Shown piece by piece: positions 49,610-59,786 of a DNA stretch of 64,000 nucleotides. Source of the DNA: Irineochytrium annulatum (lineage: Eukaryota; Chytridiomycota; Chytridiomycetes; Chytridiales; Chytridiaceae); NCBI GenBank assembly GCA_027600665.1, contig JADGJL010000001.1, forward strand, positions 186,001 through 250,000, in the 5' to 3' direction. Position 1 is the stretch's first letter, and each line of letters starts with the position of its first letter. The notes under the pieces are model-generated. The model ran no database searches. It worked only from the letters and a program-made list of their open reading frames with translations, and had not been told where the DNA came from. The position numbers and the translations under genes were made by a program.

Positions 49610-50032
49610 TCACTTCTTGCTAATCTTAAATTTGAACGCCCAGGTCGCTGTGTTACCAGAATACCGACCTCTGTTCTCGGTCACCACCACAGAAAGCGTC
49701 TTGTTGGTTGACTTGGAGAACGAAGATAGTTTGACGTTGGTACTTTTACTCCCGTAATCGGGAATTTTGTCCTGTTCTTCAGCGACGGCCTCCAGTTTCA
49801 ACGTACCTGTAGACTTCAGATTTAAGGTGACCGATGAACCCTCTTCCAGATCTTTTCCATTCACACTTGCTCCGATGGCCCATTCATTACCGACAGAGTT
49901 GTTCTCGACAAGCTCTGCGCTCACCAACGTCACGGTGACCTTAACCGTTTTGGCGGCAGCATAGGAGGTTGGGGAACATACGGCGAATACCAGGCTCAGA
50001 ATCATGAAAACATTAGCCCATTTTTTGAGCAC
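49610..50032 (-). CDS. Small secreted protein
   Basis: This 140-residue protein has a clear signal peptide (KKWANVFMILSLVFAV, cleavage near SYAAAKT, residue 26). The mature part is about 115 residues, rich in Ser, Thr, Val and Lys, with alternating beta-strand pattern (TVKVTVTLVSAEL; TLNLKSTGTLKLEAV). It resembles no family I can name. It is likely a secreted beta-domain. The start is GTG after GGGAGG. It is monocistronic, with its own terminator. Confidence 0.7.
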   Translation of the reverse strand: MLKKWANVFMILSLVFAVCSPTSYAAAKTVKVTVTLVSAELVENNSVGNEWAIGASVNGKDLEEGSSVTLNLKSTGTLKLEAVAEEQDKIPDYGSKSTNVKLSSFSKSTNKTLSVVVTENRGRYSGNTATWAFKFKISKK

Positions 50033-50140
50033 GAGAGTGCCTCCCTCTTATTCGTTTCATTTGTTAAGACTATGCCTTATTCGCCATATTCATTAAGTAA
50101 TCCTTCCACTTGTGTAAAATATTATCACCCGCTTGGATAT

Positions 50141-50575
50141 TTAAAGATGCTTCCGGTAACCCTGCACCTTCTCATCCTTGAAACCCAGCTTCTCATAAAA
50201 TATATGCGCTTCCTTGCGCTGATCGCCAGACACCAGAATCATGTAACCACAACCCAGATCTTTGGCAATACGCTCAATCTGGAGCATCAATCTCTGCCCA
50301 ATGCCCTGCCTGCGCACCTGATCCGATACAATCACATTCTCCACAACCATGAATGGTTTGCATGGACCCACCAGATCCATACACTCAATCCCCATAACGG
50401 ACCCAACCAGTTTGCCATTGTAAAATGCACCAAGCACATGATAATGAGGATTCTGCTGTATGTAATGGAACATCTTTTTCATCTGCTGCTCATTGGTAGG
50501 CGTTCCCATCAACTCATTGTATAGCTGGCTTAGTGATGGTAAGTCTTCAAGTCCGATATCTTTAATGGTAACCAT
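50141..50575 (-). CDS. GNAT family N-acetyltransferase
   Basis: This is a 144-residue GNAT with a typical core: MVVENVIVSDQVRRQGIGQRLMLQIERIA, where RRQGIG is the acetyl-CoA loop, then ILVSGDQRKEAHIFYEKLGF. The acceptor is unknown. The ATG at 50575 has AGGAGG six bases upstream. The ATG at 50581 directly abuts that site and is less likely. It follows the next GNAT gene on the same strand by about 40 bases, so the two may be co-transcribed. Confidence 0.87.
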   Translation of the reverse strand: MVTIKDIGLEDLPSLSQLYNELMGTPTNEQQMKKMFHYIQQNPHYHVLGAFYNGKLVGSVMGIECMDLVGPCKPFMVVENVIVSDQVRRQGIGQRLMLQIERIAKDLGCGYMILVSGDQRKEAHIFYEKLGFKDEKVQGYRKHL

Positions 50576-50615
50576 CGTCATCCTCCTGATTTTATCCTAT
50601 TTCGCGTATGTTCTC

Positions 50616-51041
50616 TTACGTGAGGTCCTTCTTAAAATAATAATGACTATGTCCAGTCGGTGCATTCTCGATCGTTGTGATCAATTGGTATCCGTGCTTC
50701 TTGTAAAATTCTGGTGCTTGATAGGAAAAGGTATTTAACATGACAAAATCACAAGATTTCTCTCGTGCAATTCGCTCGACTTCAAGCAACAACTGTGAAC
50801 CATATCCCCGATGCCGCTGTTCAGAATCAACCCAGAGAATATCAACCTCCAGCCAGTTCCAGCAAAGTGTACTAATCACACCTGCAACAATCTCGCCAGT
50901 CTCATTTTTGATATTGAAATTCAACTCCTCGTAACGATGCCTTAATTCCGCGCCCACATGTGCAGCATTAAATGCAATAAGTTGCTGGCGAACATAATCT
51001 GAATCCTCTGAAGTACTTGGATTGATATTTCCTTTAGACAT
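50616..51041 (-). CDS. GNAT family N-acetyltransferase
   Basis: This is a 141-residue GNAT. The core reads VDILWVDSEQRHRGYGSQLLLEVERIA, with the acetyl-CoA loop RHRGYG, and then LNTFSYQAPEFYKKHGYQL. This pattern resembles small-molecule acetyltransferases of the YhhY/YjaB type; specificity is open. The ATG at 51041 has GGGGAG six bases upstream, and the longer frame start is not favoured. It is probably in one transcript with the downstream GNAT. Confidence 0.86.
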   Translation of the reverse strand: MSKGNINPSTSEDSDYVRQQLIAFNAAHVGAELRHRYEELNFNIKNETGEIVAGVISTLCWNWLEVDILWVDSEQRHRGYGSQLLLEVERIAREKSCDFVMLNTFSYQAPEFYKKHGYQLITTIENAPTGHSHYYFKKDLT

Positions 51042-51120
51042 CCTCTTCTCCCCTATCATCATTACTCACAGTCTCATTCATTTCTTGCATATTTTAACAT
51101 AAAGTTATCTCACACAAAAT

Positions 51121-51155
51121 AAAAACAACGAACCTTCCATATAGGAAGGCACGTT
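51121..51155 (-). terminator. Terminator after the SLH/LRR gene
   Basis: CCTTCC (51133-51138) pairs with GGAAGG (51144-51149), with an outer AACG/CGTT pair, followed on the minus strand by GTTGTTTTTATTTT. It is about 40 bases after the stop at 51198. Confidence 0.75.
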
Positions 51156-51197
51156 GATGTAACTTGCATTAGTTCACATATGCTGTTCTAAGTTACG

Positions 51198-53258
51198 CTA
51201 CTCTATTCCTCTCAGATCAACGTACACGTGACCTACACCGGTTCTGCCCAGAGGGTCGGTAGCTTTCACCTCAATCCGAATAGGCTCACTACTCGTCCCC
51301 AGTGCAGTAACGTATAGTTTCTGTCCAATCATTCTGACATCTGCCAGTTGCGGATCAGGGGAGTCGGCCTCTAGTGTGAGAGTTGATCTAACGTCATCTT
51401 CATCCTCAAACATAAAGGACAGGTCAATCTCAACCTCATCCCCATGAACATAAGCGGTATTACCCGCAGGTGCCTCTACCAATACAGGAGACGCATCATC
51501 GAAGTCATACCTGTCCAAACGTTGCAGCAACGTGTGATGCAGTGTGAAGTCAGGCTCTTCTCTCAGTGTTATGGGATTGTTACTCACATCCAGGTATTGC
51601 AGATCAGGTAATCCAGCAATTCCAACGGGTAAATGAACAAGCTCATTACTGTTCATATCCAGTTCTTGCAAGGAGTCTAGTCCGCTCACATCCAATAAAG
51701 CAAGTCGATTATTCGCAAGATTCAGATACTCCAGCTGATCCAGTCCTGTCACATTAATTTGCGTAAGTTCGTTACCGGATAAATCAAGCCAATTCAAGCG
51801 ATCAAATCCAGAGGCATCTGCTTTGCTTATTTCATTTCCAGAGAGGTCGATTTCAGTTACGTTCAGCCCTTTGAATATCTCGACACCTGTCAGATCGGAA
51901 ATGCCCGCATTTCTGGCATACAATCCTCCATTGGTCTGAATGAGAGCTTCCACCAATTCATCTTTGGTCAGTGGATCATCCACATCCTTTTGCAACCAAT
52001 ACGCAATTGCTCCAGCCAAATATGGATCAGGAAATTGACGACTTATCGTATTGCCCTGTACCTTAACGTTGAGTTGTGCCGTGACACTGGCACCCTGGAC
52101 GTCAGCTGCTTTGATCGTCAACGTTGTTACTCCAGTAGCCTGTGGAACAAGTCGAATCACTTTTTCTACGACAGTAGAGGAAACAATGGTTGCATCTCCG
52201 GTTATGACACTGAATTGCAATTCATCACCATCTGGATCACTAAAATACGTGGAGACATCCAAGTCCAATGCGGCATGATCTAGTGTAAGTTCCTGATCAG
52301 GCAAACCGCCACTACTAACCAGTGGCGCCCTGTTCCCCGTACCTGGATTGGACGGAGTGGAAGGATTCGTTGGCGTAGTTGGCGCAGATCCATCTCCTCC
52401 ACCCGTACTTCCAGTTCCATTCCCTGGTGTCACCCCGGAATTACTGTTTGCGTTTCCTGCGCTATTGCCGCCTGAAGTTGTACCCTGCACCTCAATTCCC
52501 TTTCCTGGCTCATCAGGATTGGATTCCGAGTTGGTACCCCCTTGGTTCGCAGCTTCATCAAGCACTTGAATGACTTCAGTTGTGCGTAGTGCGATCACAG
52601 CCATTTCCTGTCTGGAGGTAGAACGCTTCGGCGCAAAGTTTCCATTGTCCCCTTTCAAGATTCCCAATTCAACAGCCTGTTGTACACTAGGCAATGCCCA
52701 GGCACTAATATCGGAAGTATCCTTAAATGACAACTCTTTGGTCAAATTTAATGTTTCGTCATATCCTTTAGCCTTCAGAGCCCGAATAATTGTCGTTGCC
52801 AGCTCTTCCCTCGTTACCAGACCGGCAGGACGAAACGTACCATCGGGATAACCATTCATAATTCCTGCCACTTGAAGGGCATGAATATAGGTTCCATTCT
52901 CAGCGTTATGATCCAAATCCCTGAATAACAGATCTGGAAGCTGGACTGAGGACAACACGTTCAACTCCAATAGTTGAGCCAGCGTATACGCAAGGTCGCC
53001 TCTTGTTAACGTTGCGGTCGGGTTGAAATTCCCTGCTTTGTCCGCCAGAATCATCTGTTGCTCGGCAGCCCTTTCAATAGCTTGCTTGGCCCATGGTGCT
53101 GCCTGCTGCAAATCCCGAATGTTTACTGCATCAGTCGCTGCATGCACTGTCCCGGGAACAGAAAGGACAGATAAAGACAGAAGGGCTGCCCAATAAGGCG
53201 AGACCTTACGGATCTTATTTTTCGTATGAACTTTACGTTTGGTTATTCGTGTTGACAT
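51198..53258 (-). CDS. SLH-domain leucine-rich-repeat surface protein
   Basis: This 686-residue protein has a signal peptide (VLSVPGTVHA, near residue 40) and three S-layer homology domains (about 45-240) that anchor it to secondary cell-wall polymer. A Gly/Ser/Asn/Pro-rich linker and a cadherin/Ig-like domain (about 320-400) follow. Next come about five leucine-rich repeats (LNWLDLSGNELTQINVTGLDQ and similar, about 440-570) and a final beta domain. It probably binds a surface or host ligand. The ATG at 53258 has GGGAGG 12 bases upstream. Confidence 0.9.
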   Translation of the reverse strand: MSTRITKRKVHTKNKIRKVSPYWAALLSLSVLSVPGTVHAATDAVNIRDLQQAAPWAKQAIERAAEQQMILADKAGNFNPTATLTRGDLAYTLAQLLELNVLSSVQLPDLLFRDLDHNAENGTYIHALQVAGIMNGYPDGTFRPAGLVTREELATTIIRALKAKGYDETLNLTKELSFKDTSDISAWALPSVQQAVELGILKGDNGNFAPKRSTSRQEMAVIALRTTEVIQVLDEAANQGGTNSESNPDEPGKGIEVQGTTSGGNSAGNANSNSGVTPGNGTGSTGGGDGSAPTTPTNPSTPSNPGTGNRAPLVSSGGLPDQELTLDHAALDLDVSTYFSDPDGDELQFSVITGDATIVSSTVVEKVIRLVPQATGVTTLTIKAADVQGASVTAQLNVKVQGNTISRQFPDPYLAGAIAYWLQKDVDDPLTKDELVEALIQTNGGLYARNAGISDLTGVEIFKGLNVTEIDLSGNEISKADASGFDRLNWLDLSGNELTQINVTGLDQLEYLNLANNRLALLDVSGLDSLQELDMNSNELVHLPVGIAGLPDLQYLDVSNNPITLREEPDFTLHHTLLQRLDRYDFDDASPVLVEAPAGNTAYVHGDEVEIDLSFMFEDEDDVRSTLTLEADSPDPQLADVRMIGQKLYVTALGTSSEPIRIEVKATDPLGRTGVGHVYVDLRGIE

Positions 53259-53393
53259 CTCTTAACGTTACCTCCCACGTGAACATAACTCTGGTGTCAG
53301 CAAAGACTCGTCAGCGTTATTTGATTATCTTCATTGTAGGAGAGACCTTAACTCGAAAACAGTCTACAAAAGAGTAGACATCGTTTCACTACA

Positions 53394-56063
53394 TCATAAC
53401 AATCCCCGTTGCTCCGCAATCTGTACAGCATGAGTACGACTACTCGCACCCAACTTCGCGAACACTCGGCGAATGTGTGTATTAACGGTTCCAGGTGAAA
53501 TGCCAAACTCGGCAGCAATCTGTTTGCTGGTCATGCCCTCAGCGATGTGACCGAATATTTTTTGCTCCATCGGGCTGAGTCCCACTTCCTTTGTATCCAG
53601 CTTCGCCTCTCCTACAGATGAGAGGCCTCTTAACCGTTTGTCTCTTGCGAAAGCAGACAATAACTGTTTCACATAAGCCATTTTCACACCATCATCGTGT
53701 ATTGCCTTCGTGCGACGCAGAGACAGATAGTCCTGTAGCAGCCGCTTCATCTGTTCACCTTCAGCAACAAATGAACGGATATACCCTTCGGGTCCTCCCA
53801 GCACCAGAGCACGGGATAACGCCACAACACCGGCATCTGTAGATGCCTGCTTTTGCAGCATGATTGACTCTACCAGAGCACACTCTACCTGTTCAGCAAG
53901 CAAGTCCCGTTCTTCAGCCAGTTTACGGATTCGTCTCAATTCCTCTCGTGCATGATCATACTGTTCAAGGATGATCATCGCACGTATGCGAACCATGGAT
54001 CGAAAGATCTGATCACAGCTGATCTCAACAGCTGCATCTCCTTCGTTTGCAGGCTTAGTCAGAATGGTATGGGACGATTCCACTGGACTCATTTCAATTA
54101 AAATTCGGTGTTGATGTGCTTCCAGTACTGGCTCCCAGTATTCCATGTCCTTCACAGATAATACACCCAAGACCTGCTGAAGCAGTTTCAAACCTTCTTC
54201 AGGTCGGCCCATTGTAAGTTCAAGTCTGGCCTTGAGTACATACGCAGGAACGAGCAGCGCAGCCACCTTGATCTGCAAAGCCACTTCAAGCGCTCGGTCC
54301 GCACAACTTATCGCTTCTGTAATTCGATCCTGTTCCATTAAAATCTCACCATATCCAACACCGTAATAGGACGTCACGTAGGCATGTTCAGCATACCAAC
54401 GTTCCGTAATCGCCCCGAAGCAGGCTTCCCCACGCCTCAAGTAGCCATTAACACCATGAAAGCTGCGCAACCGCATGCTCTCTCTCCGGTCATAGTCCAT
54501 ATACTGAAAGGCAATATCATCGGGATATCCCTGATCAATATAGGACACCAAATAATGAGCCAACCCCTCCAAATCTCTGTTCAGATAGGCCATATAAGCT
54601 CGCATTACACATATAACTTGCAACAAATACCCGATAATCTCAGGTTCAAGCTGCCCTTGAAGATGCACCCGGATCACATGTTCCAGTTCATCAAGTTGCT
54701 TCACCATCTGTCCATAAGGCATTTCACGTGCAACAAGGAACAGATAAGACATATATAATTTGGGACGTGATTTCACGATCTCCAGTGGCACAACATCAAA
54801 GTATCGCCGGAGCGTCCACCACTCTCCCATAATAAAATGGGCGAACAACTCTTCCAGCAGTCTCGCTGCATCCTGCATATGCTGTCCGAGGACATAATGA
54901 TCCAACGCTTCAGCCGTGTACCCTTGTTGCTCATACCAAACTGCAGCAAGAGCATGTAATTCATTTACATGTTCTGTACCACAACGATCCAGTTCACGCT
55001 TTAGAAATGCAGAGAACAAATGATGATAACGATACCAGTGTGCTTCCCGATCAAGTGGAACAAGAAAAAGATGCTCCTTCTCCAGTTGCCTTAACAATTG
55101 CGGAGCTTCCCGCATATTACTTAATACCTGACATAGACTGCTGTTCATTCTTCTCGTGATCGCTGTTCGGAGAAGAAATTGCTGCATTTGCGGTGACTGA
55201 CGCTGGAATACCTCTTCGAGCAAGTAATCCGAAATCGTTCTCTCACCAGTTGTTCCATAATCTTCACGAGACAGAGGTGATGATATCGAATTCATAGGGC
55301 TGACCGAAGCGTTTCCACCCCATGCGTGAGATAAAGCGAGCAGCTTCAATCCGGCAGCCCAACCCTCTGTCTGCTGTACCCATCCACGCGCATCTCCCCC
55401 GGTAATATCCAGATGCATGATCTCTTGGCAAAATTCAATGCCCTCTTCTGGCGTAAATGCCAGTTCCTGAAGTGTAAATTGCTTCAACTCACCTCTCAGA
55501 CGCATCTTTTCAAGCATGAACGGAGGATATGTGCGACTAGACAGGACCAGATGAATGGATAGCGGAAGATTTTCAATAAAGTACTGCATCTGTTCATGAA
55601 TCTCCGGCTGGGTAACTGCATGATAGTCATCCAGAATGAGTAGCGCATGTTGATTGGTCTGGGCAACACGGTTCAGCAATAATATCAATGCCGACCTGGG
55701 ATCTACCGGGTACCGTTGCAAAAAATGCGGCAGTACATCCCCGCAGAGACCCTTACTCACGCGATCCAGTGCATGAATAATGTAAAGCCAAAACTGAAGC
55801 GGGTCCTGATCTTTATCATCCAGGCAGACACAGGCTGCATGAATAGCTGCACTTCTCACCCAGCTACCTAAAAGTGTTGACTTCCCTGAACCCGCCGGGG
55901 CAGTCAACAACGTGACTTTGGATTGGAACAATTCTTCGTGTTGCAAACTTAGCCGTGGACGTTCCATTGTGTCCGCTGGCAAAGGTGGAAGTTCCAGTTT
56001 GGTTGTTAAAATCATAAATTGAAGCCAGTCCCCGTGGTGACCAGCGGTATGTTCCTGTTGCAT
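53394..56063 (-). CDS. MalT-type LuxR family regulator
   Basis: This is an 889-residue STAND ATPase regulator. The P-loop APAGSGKST is at residues 55-63, Walker B is in ALLILDDYHAV, and a helical repeat sensor region (about 380-750) follows. The C-terminal LuxR helix-turn-helix (LSPMEQKIFGHIAEGMTSKQIAAEFGISPGTVNTHI) is near residues 815-880. MalT-like proteins activate transcription when ligand and ATP bind. The ATG at 56063 follows CAGGAGG; a start at 56108 lacks a ribosome site. The target is unknown. Confidence 0.92.
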   Translation of the reverse strand: MQQEHTAGHHGDWLQFMILTTKLELPPLPADTMERPRLSLQHEELFQSKVTLLTAPAGSGKSTLLGSWVRSAAIHAACVCLDDKDQDPLQFWLYIIHALDRVSKGLCGDVLPHFLQRYPVDPRSALILLLNRVAQTNQHALLILDDYHAVTQPEIHEQMQYFIENLPLSIHLVLSSRTYPPFMLEKMRLRGELKQFTLQELAFTPEEGIEFCQEIMHLDITGGDARGWVQQTEGWAAGLKLLALSHAWGGNASVSPMNSISSPLSREDYGTTGERTISDYLLEEVFQRQSPQMQQFLLRTAITRRMNSSLCQVLSNMREAPQLLRQLEKEHLFLVPLDREAHWYRYHHLFSAFLKRELDRCGTEHVNELHALAAVWYEQQGYTAEALDHYVLGQHMQDAARLLEELFAHFIMGEWWTLRRYFDVVPLEIVKSRPKLYMSYLFLVAREMPYGQMVKQLDELEHVIRVHLQGQLEPEIIGYLLQVICVMRAYMAYLNRDLEGLAHYLVSYIDQGYPDDIAFQYMDYDRRESMRLRSFHGVNGYLRRGEACFGAITERWYAEHAYVTSYYGVGYGEILMEQDRITEAISCADRALEVALQIKVAALLVPAYVLKARLELTMGRPEEGLKLLQQVLGVLSVKDMEYWEPVLEAHQHRILIEMSPVESSHTILTKPANEGDAAVEISCDQIFRSMVRIRAMIILEQYDHAREELRRIRKLAEERDLLAEQVECALVESIMLQKQASTDAGVVALSRALVLGGPEGYIRSFVAEGEQMKRLLQDYLSLRRTKAIHDDGVKMAYVKQLLSAFARDKRLRGLSSVGEAKLDTKEVGLSPMEQKIFGHIAEGMTSKQIAAEFGISPGTVNTHIRRVFAKLGASSRTHAVQIAEQRGLL

Positions 56064-56193
56064 GAGATCCTCCTGAATCAGCACCGTTGTGCCTGTTTTC
56101 CGATTCATTTTATGTATATTCAGATATTCTAAGTATACAAGGAACCATGACTATGCCCCACATATTTTTGAACGGAAATCAACGACAAACAAC

Positions 56194-56214
56194 CCCTGTA
56201 CATGAAGTACAGGG
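56194..56214 (-). terminator. Terminator after the pgsA-like gene
   Basis: CCCTGTAC (56194-56201) and GTACAGGG (56207-56214) are perfect arms around a five-base loop, 39 bases past the pgsA-like stop, with a T-rich minus-strand flank. Confidence 0.65.
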
Positions 56215-56252
56215 TAACATTCGGATTATCAACCATTATCCGATTGGCTCTT

Positions 56253-56792
56253 CTATTTTTCTGTCCGAAGCAACTGATAGTTCATTACAATGTAATTCAA
56301 TCCCGATAACAGCGTAACACCTGCCGCCAGCCATAATAGAATTAGGTCAACCCGCACCTCAGTCAGCAAACTGATCGGAACATTGTTCAACAAAATTGCA
56401 ATAATCGCTGCCACCTGAAGCACCATTTTGATCTTGCCATATCGATCGGCTGCAAGAGCAATGCCCTGCTCCGTTGCCACCATTCGTAACGCTGTAATAA
56501 CTATTTCACGCCCAATAATGATTACAGCAATCCATGAACTGATCATATTCTCCTGAACCATCAGGATTAACGCTACCGCAATCAACAGTTTATCCGCCAG
56601 CGGATCAAGAAGCTTCCCCAGATTCGTGATTTGATTATATTTTCTCGCCACATACCCATCCAATTTATCCGTACCTGCCGCTACTGCAAATATAATAAGT
56701 GCAAACAACAAGCTACTCTGATTAAGGAAACAGAGCATAAACAATGGAATCAACGCAATTCTTGCCAACGTGATTTTATTTGCATAATTCAT
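56253..56792 (-). CDS. pgsA: CDP-diacylglycerol--glycerol-3-phosphate 3-phosphatidyltransferase
   Basis: This 179-residue membrane enzyme of the CDP-alcohol phosphatidyltransferase family makes phosphatidylglycerol phosphate, precursor of phosphatidylglycerol. The full signature DGx2ARx8Gx3Dx3D is present (DGYVARKYNQITNLGKLLDPLADK, about residues 45-68), followed by hydrophobic spans. The usual Bacillus-group neighbours cinA and recA are absent, so this may be an additional paralogue. The ATG at 56792 follows AGGTG. Confidence 0.88.
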   Translation of the reverse strand: MNYANKITLARIALIPLFMLCFLNQSSLLFALIIFAVAAGTDKLDGYVARKYNQITNLGKLLDPLADKLLIAVALILMVQENMISSWIAVIIIGREIVITALRMVATEQGIALAADRYGKIKMVLQVAAIIAILLNNVPISLLTEVRVDLILLWLAAGVTLLSGLNYIVMNYQLLRTEK

Positions 56793-56904
56793 TGAACATC
56801 ACCTCTCCTCGATTCAAATGTTATCCGTGGATCAGATTCCGTGACTCTATCATCATTTCGACTCAATTCCATTATCATCCTTTTTTCACGAGGTAATGTA
56901 CTTA

Positions 56905-56938
56905 GAAAAAAAAGAACAGTCTGTATATATTACAGCTG
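56905..56938 (-). terminator. Terminator after bceB
   Basis: On the minus strand CAG plus CTGTA pairs with TACAG plus CTG (56931-56938 with 56917-56925) and is followed by TTC and T8. It ends the bceAB transcript before the pgsA-like gene. Confidence 0.75.
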
Positions 56939-56987
56939 CCCTTTACTCAAACTATTTTTGTTATATCAGCATACGCCCGATCCAATT

Positions 56988-58913
56988 CTACAAAGCTTCC
57001 TTAATCACCCGTTTATAATACCACACAGACAACAGACCAAAGATCGAATATAACAATGTATAGACTATCATGACAATGACCGTAGGTGTCGCCAGCTCCG
57101 TCCCAAAGAAAAACCAACCTGATTTCACGGCAAAGTAACTATGGCTCAATCCTACCATGAGTGGAATACCGAAGTTAAACAACTGCTTGATCTGAATGCC
57201 ACGCAACAGATTGCCTTGCGTAAATCCGAGCTTTCGCAGAATGGTATAATTGCCCTTCTCCTCTTCACTCTCATTCATTTGTTTAAAGTACAGGATACAT
57301 CCTGATGTAATTAAAAACGTCAAACCGAGGAATCCAACAATGAACATAATTAGGCCCATCGTGTTACGTTGGTTATTTCTGAACTCAACCTGGGAGAAAC
57401 TTGGGGCTTCCAACTGCTGCTCCTTATATACGGCATAGGCATCTTCAGCCTGCCCCTCGTTCACAATACGTACACCATAGTAGTCAGCCCACTCGACTTT
57501 CTGCAGCTCGGGATCGATATCCTGCTTCAGTTGCTGATATACCGTCTCATCCACGACCGCTACAGGCGTGCCCCTAGTATAGTACGCGGGAAGGACGCCT
57601 TGTTTGGTTGTTCCGATCAGTTGTTGTGCCAGCCTATGTTTCAACCCGTGCAAGACGATTGGACCTTTCTCCTGAATGGAAATTAACTGCTGTATGGCAT
57701 TTCCATATCCCATGAAGACCACTTCACCTGCTTGCACATCAATGTTATCTACCATGTTGTCACTCAGCACACTGCTGAACAACAGCTCCCCCATTGCGGA
57801 GTCATCCATCACTTCCTGTGCATCAATTTCAATATAGATAGGCTCTCTATGCTTCTCTTCATAAGCAATCTGTTTGTGTTCCAACTCCGCTACAAAACGA
57901 CTTTTCACATCCTCCTGAGCAAAAGAGAAATCCTCCGGCAAACTTTCCTTGGCTTGCGTCTCTGCCGAATAATATGAAATGTAACTGAGTGACAACATGC
58001 CAATCGCAAGCGCAGATACGGTTGTAATAATCGTGAGCAGCAGGGCATTAGACTTCATGCGGAACATGATTGAAGATAATGATAACACCTCATGAATAGA
58101 TAGGTAGCCGTTTTTGCTTTTGCGAACCAGATTAAAGATAAAACTTACCGACCCCTTATAGAACAGGTATGTCCCCAGTATGACCGAGAACAGAATCAGG
58201 ATCATCGTATACATCAACTGCTGCATATCCATTGCCTCGCCACTGAACAGCCGAGCAGACACGAAGTATCCATACACCATCAGGGCAATGCCCAAGACGC
58301 CAACAATCATCTGTCCAAACGACATCTTCTGCACCTGCTGCTCCGAAGTGGCTGACACCCGAAAGAGCGAAAGAATACTCTGGTGCTTGATAAAGATATA
58401 ATTCATCAGCATGATGAGCAGATACATGATCGTAAAGACGATCACCGTTTGCAGCAGTGCCATCGGAGAAAAGTACAGTTTGGTAATCGCATCCACACCG
58501 AGAATTTTGAACAATATCATCAATACCAGCTTGGACGCAAGAAAACCAATCAACACACCAATGGCCATGGAGCCAAAATAAAGGATACTGTTCTCGGCGC
58601 TCAAAATACCAAAAATTCTGCCCTTCGTCAGTCCAATCAACTGAAATAATCCAATTTCTTTGCTGCGCCGCTTAATAAAAATGGTATTGGCATATAACAG
58701 AAAAATACCGACAATACCGATTAATAATACCGAAGATGCGCCTATGGCTGCCGCACCTTTTGTTGAAGCAGCTACCTCATCCATGGAAGGATCATACTGT
58801 AACGTCACAAAGGAAAAATACAAAGCCACACTGAACACAAGCGCAAATACATAGAGATAATAATTCTTCAAGTTTTTCCTGAGATTACGGAAGATAATAT
58901 AATTCAAGCTCAT
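56988..58913 (-). CDS. bceB: BceB-like ABC transporter permease
   Basis: This 641-residue permease of the FtsX/BceB type should have ten spans. The N-terminal span starts [20 protein letters not shown] large outside domain lies between spans seven and eight (about residues 315-510). Cytoplasmic coupling motifs such as [20 protein letters not shown] and [15 protein letters not shown] follow the FtsX pattern. It works with BceA to remove peptide antibiotics such as bacitracin from their lipid targets; the actual antibiotic is unknown. It overlaps the bceA stop by four bases. Confidence 0.92.
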   Translation of the reverse strand: MSLNYIIFRNLRKNLKNYYLYVFALVFSVALYFSFVTLQYDPSMDEVAASTKGAAAIGASSVLLIGIVGIFLLYANTIFIKRRSKEIGLFQLIGLTKGRIFGILSAENSILYFGSMAIGVLIGFLASKLVLMILFKILGVDAITKLYFSPMALLQTVIVFTIMYLLIMLMNYIFIKHQSILSLFRVSATSEQQVQKMSFGQMIVGVLGIALMVYGYFVSARLFSGEAMDMQQLMYTMILILFSVILGTYLFYKGSVSFIFNLVRKSKNGYLSIHEVLSLSSIMFRMKSNALLLTIITTVSALAIGMLSLSYISYYSAETQAKESLPEDFSFAQEDVKSRFVAELEHKQIAYEEKHREPIYIEIDAQEVMDDSAMGELLFSSVLSDNMVDNIDVQAGEVVFMGYGNAIQQLISIQEKGPIVLHGLKHRLAQQLIGTTKQGVLPAYYTRGTPVAVVDETVYQQLKQDIDPELQKVEWADYYGVRIVNEGQAEDAYAVYKEQQLEAPSFSQVEFRNNQRNTMGLIMFIVGFLGLTFLITSGCILYFKQMNESEEEKGNYTILRKLGFTQGNLLRGIQIKQLFNFGIPLMVGLSHSYFAVKSGWFFFGTELATPTVIVMIVYTLLYSIFGLLSVWYYKRVIKEAL

Positions 58914-59665
58914 TGCTGCACACCACCCAATACGCCCTGGGTTTTGATAATGTCATTAAAGAACGATTGCCGGGACTCGTCTCCTTTATTCAGCTGGGTG
59001 TAGATCTGACCGTCTCGAATGAAGATCACTCTGCTGCAATAACTTGCAGCAACCGGATCATGGGTAACCATAATAATGGTTGCCTTTCGGGTACTGTTCA
59101 TCTCACTTAACTTGCCGAGCAGATCGGAGGCAGACTTGGAATCGAGCGCTCCGGTTGGCTCATCCGCAAAGATGATACTTGGCTCATGGACAAATGCTCG
59201 TGCTGCTGAAGTCCGCTGCTTCTGCCCACCTGAAATCTCGGATGGATACTTGTCCTTTAATTCGTAGATGCCCAGTTCATTGGCAATCTGTTCAAACTTC
59301 CGGTGTGCCTCCTGTTTTGGAATACTCGTGATCGAGAGCGGCAATAATACATTTTCCTTCACCGTAAGGGTATCCAGCAGATTATATTCCTGAAAAATAA
59401 AGCCCAGATGATGTTTGCGGAACTCAGCCAGCTGTTTCTCCTTCATTCCGGTGAATTCCTTGCCCTCAATATCAATCGTGCCCTGGCTCACCCGATCGAT
59501 GGAGGAAAGTACATTAAGCAGTGTCGTTTTACCCGAACCCGATGGCCCCATAATACCGACAAACTCTCCCTTGCTTACCCCGAGATCAATCCCCTTCAAC
59601 ACTTCCTGTTTATTCAGTTTATTACCATAGACTTTATGAATTTTTTTGGCTTCCAGTATCCACAT
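58910..59665 (-). CDS. bceA: BceA-like ABC transporter ATP-binding protein
   Basis: This is a 251-residue ABC ATPase. Walker A is GPSGSGKTT (40-48), the Q-loop is FQEYNLLD, the signature is [14 protein letters not shown] (about 144-157), and Walker B IIFADE (164-169) is followed by a D-loop ALDSKSA. It powers the BceB permease for peptide-antibiotic resistance. The ATG follows AGGAG. A BceR-type dyad lies 104 bases upstream, so expression should rise when the BceRS system is triggered. Confidence 0.95.
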   Translation of the reverse strand: MWILEAKKIHKVYGNKLNKQEVLKGIDLGVSKGEFVGIMGPSGSGKTTLLNVLSSIDRVSQGTIDIEGKEFTGMKEKQLAEFRKHHLGFIFQEYNLLDTLTVKENVLLPLSITSIPKQEAHRKFEQIANELGIYELKDKYPSEISGGQKQRTSAARAFVHEPSIIFADEPTGALDSKSASDLLGKLSEMNSTRKATIIMVTHDPVAASYCSRVIFIRDGQIYTQLNKGDESRQSFFNDIIKTQGVLGGVQQ

Positions 59666-59768
59666 ATCCCACTCACTCCTCTTTGAACTTCTGCAAAATG
59701 CCCATGTCTATATCATAGGCGGGATGTGCAGTGTTATCGTGTGATTCACCGAACAAAACCAAAAAGCA

Positions 59769-59786
59769 TGTGACATTATTGTCACA
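59769..59786. promoter_or_regulatory. BceR-type binding site upstream of bceA
   Basis: TGTGACATTATTGTCACA is a perfect dyad (TGTGACA, TTAT, TGTCACA) matching the TNACA-N4-TGTNA form of BceR-like sites. It overlaps the bceS stop codon and sits 104 bases before the bceA start, with a TATGAT -10-like box near 59712-59717. Confidence 0.75.
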
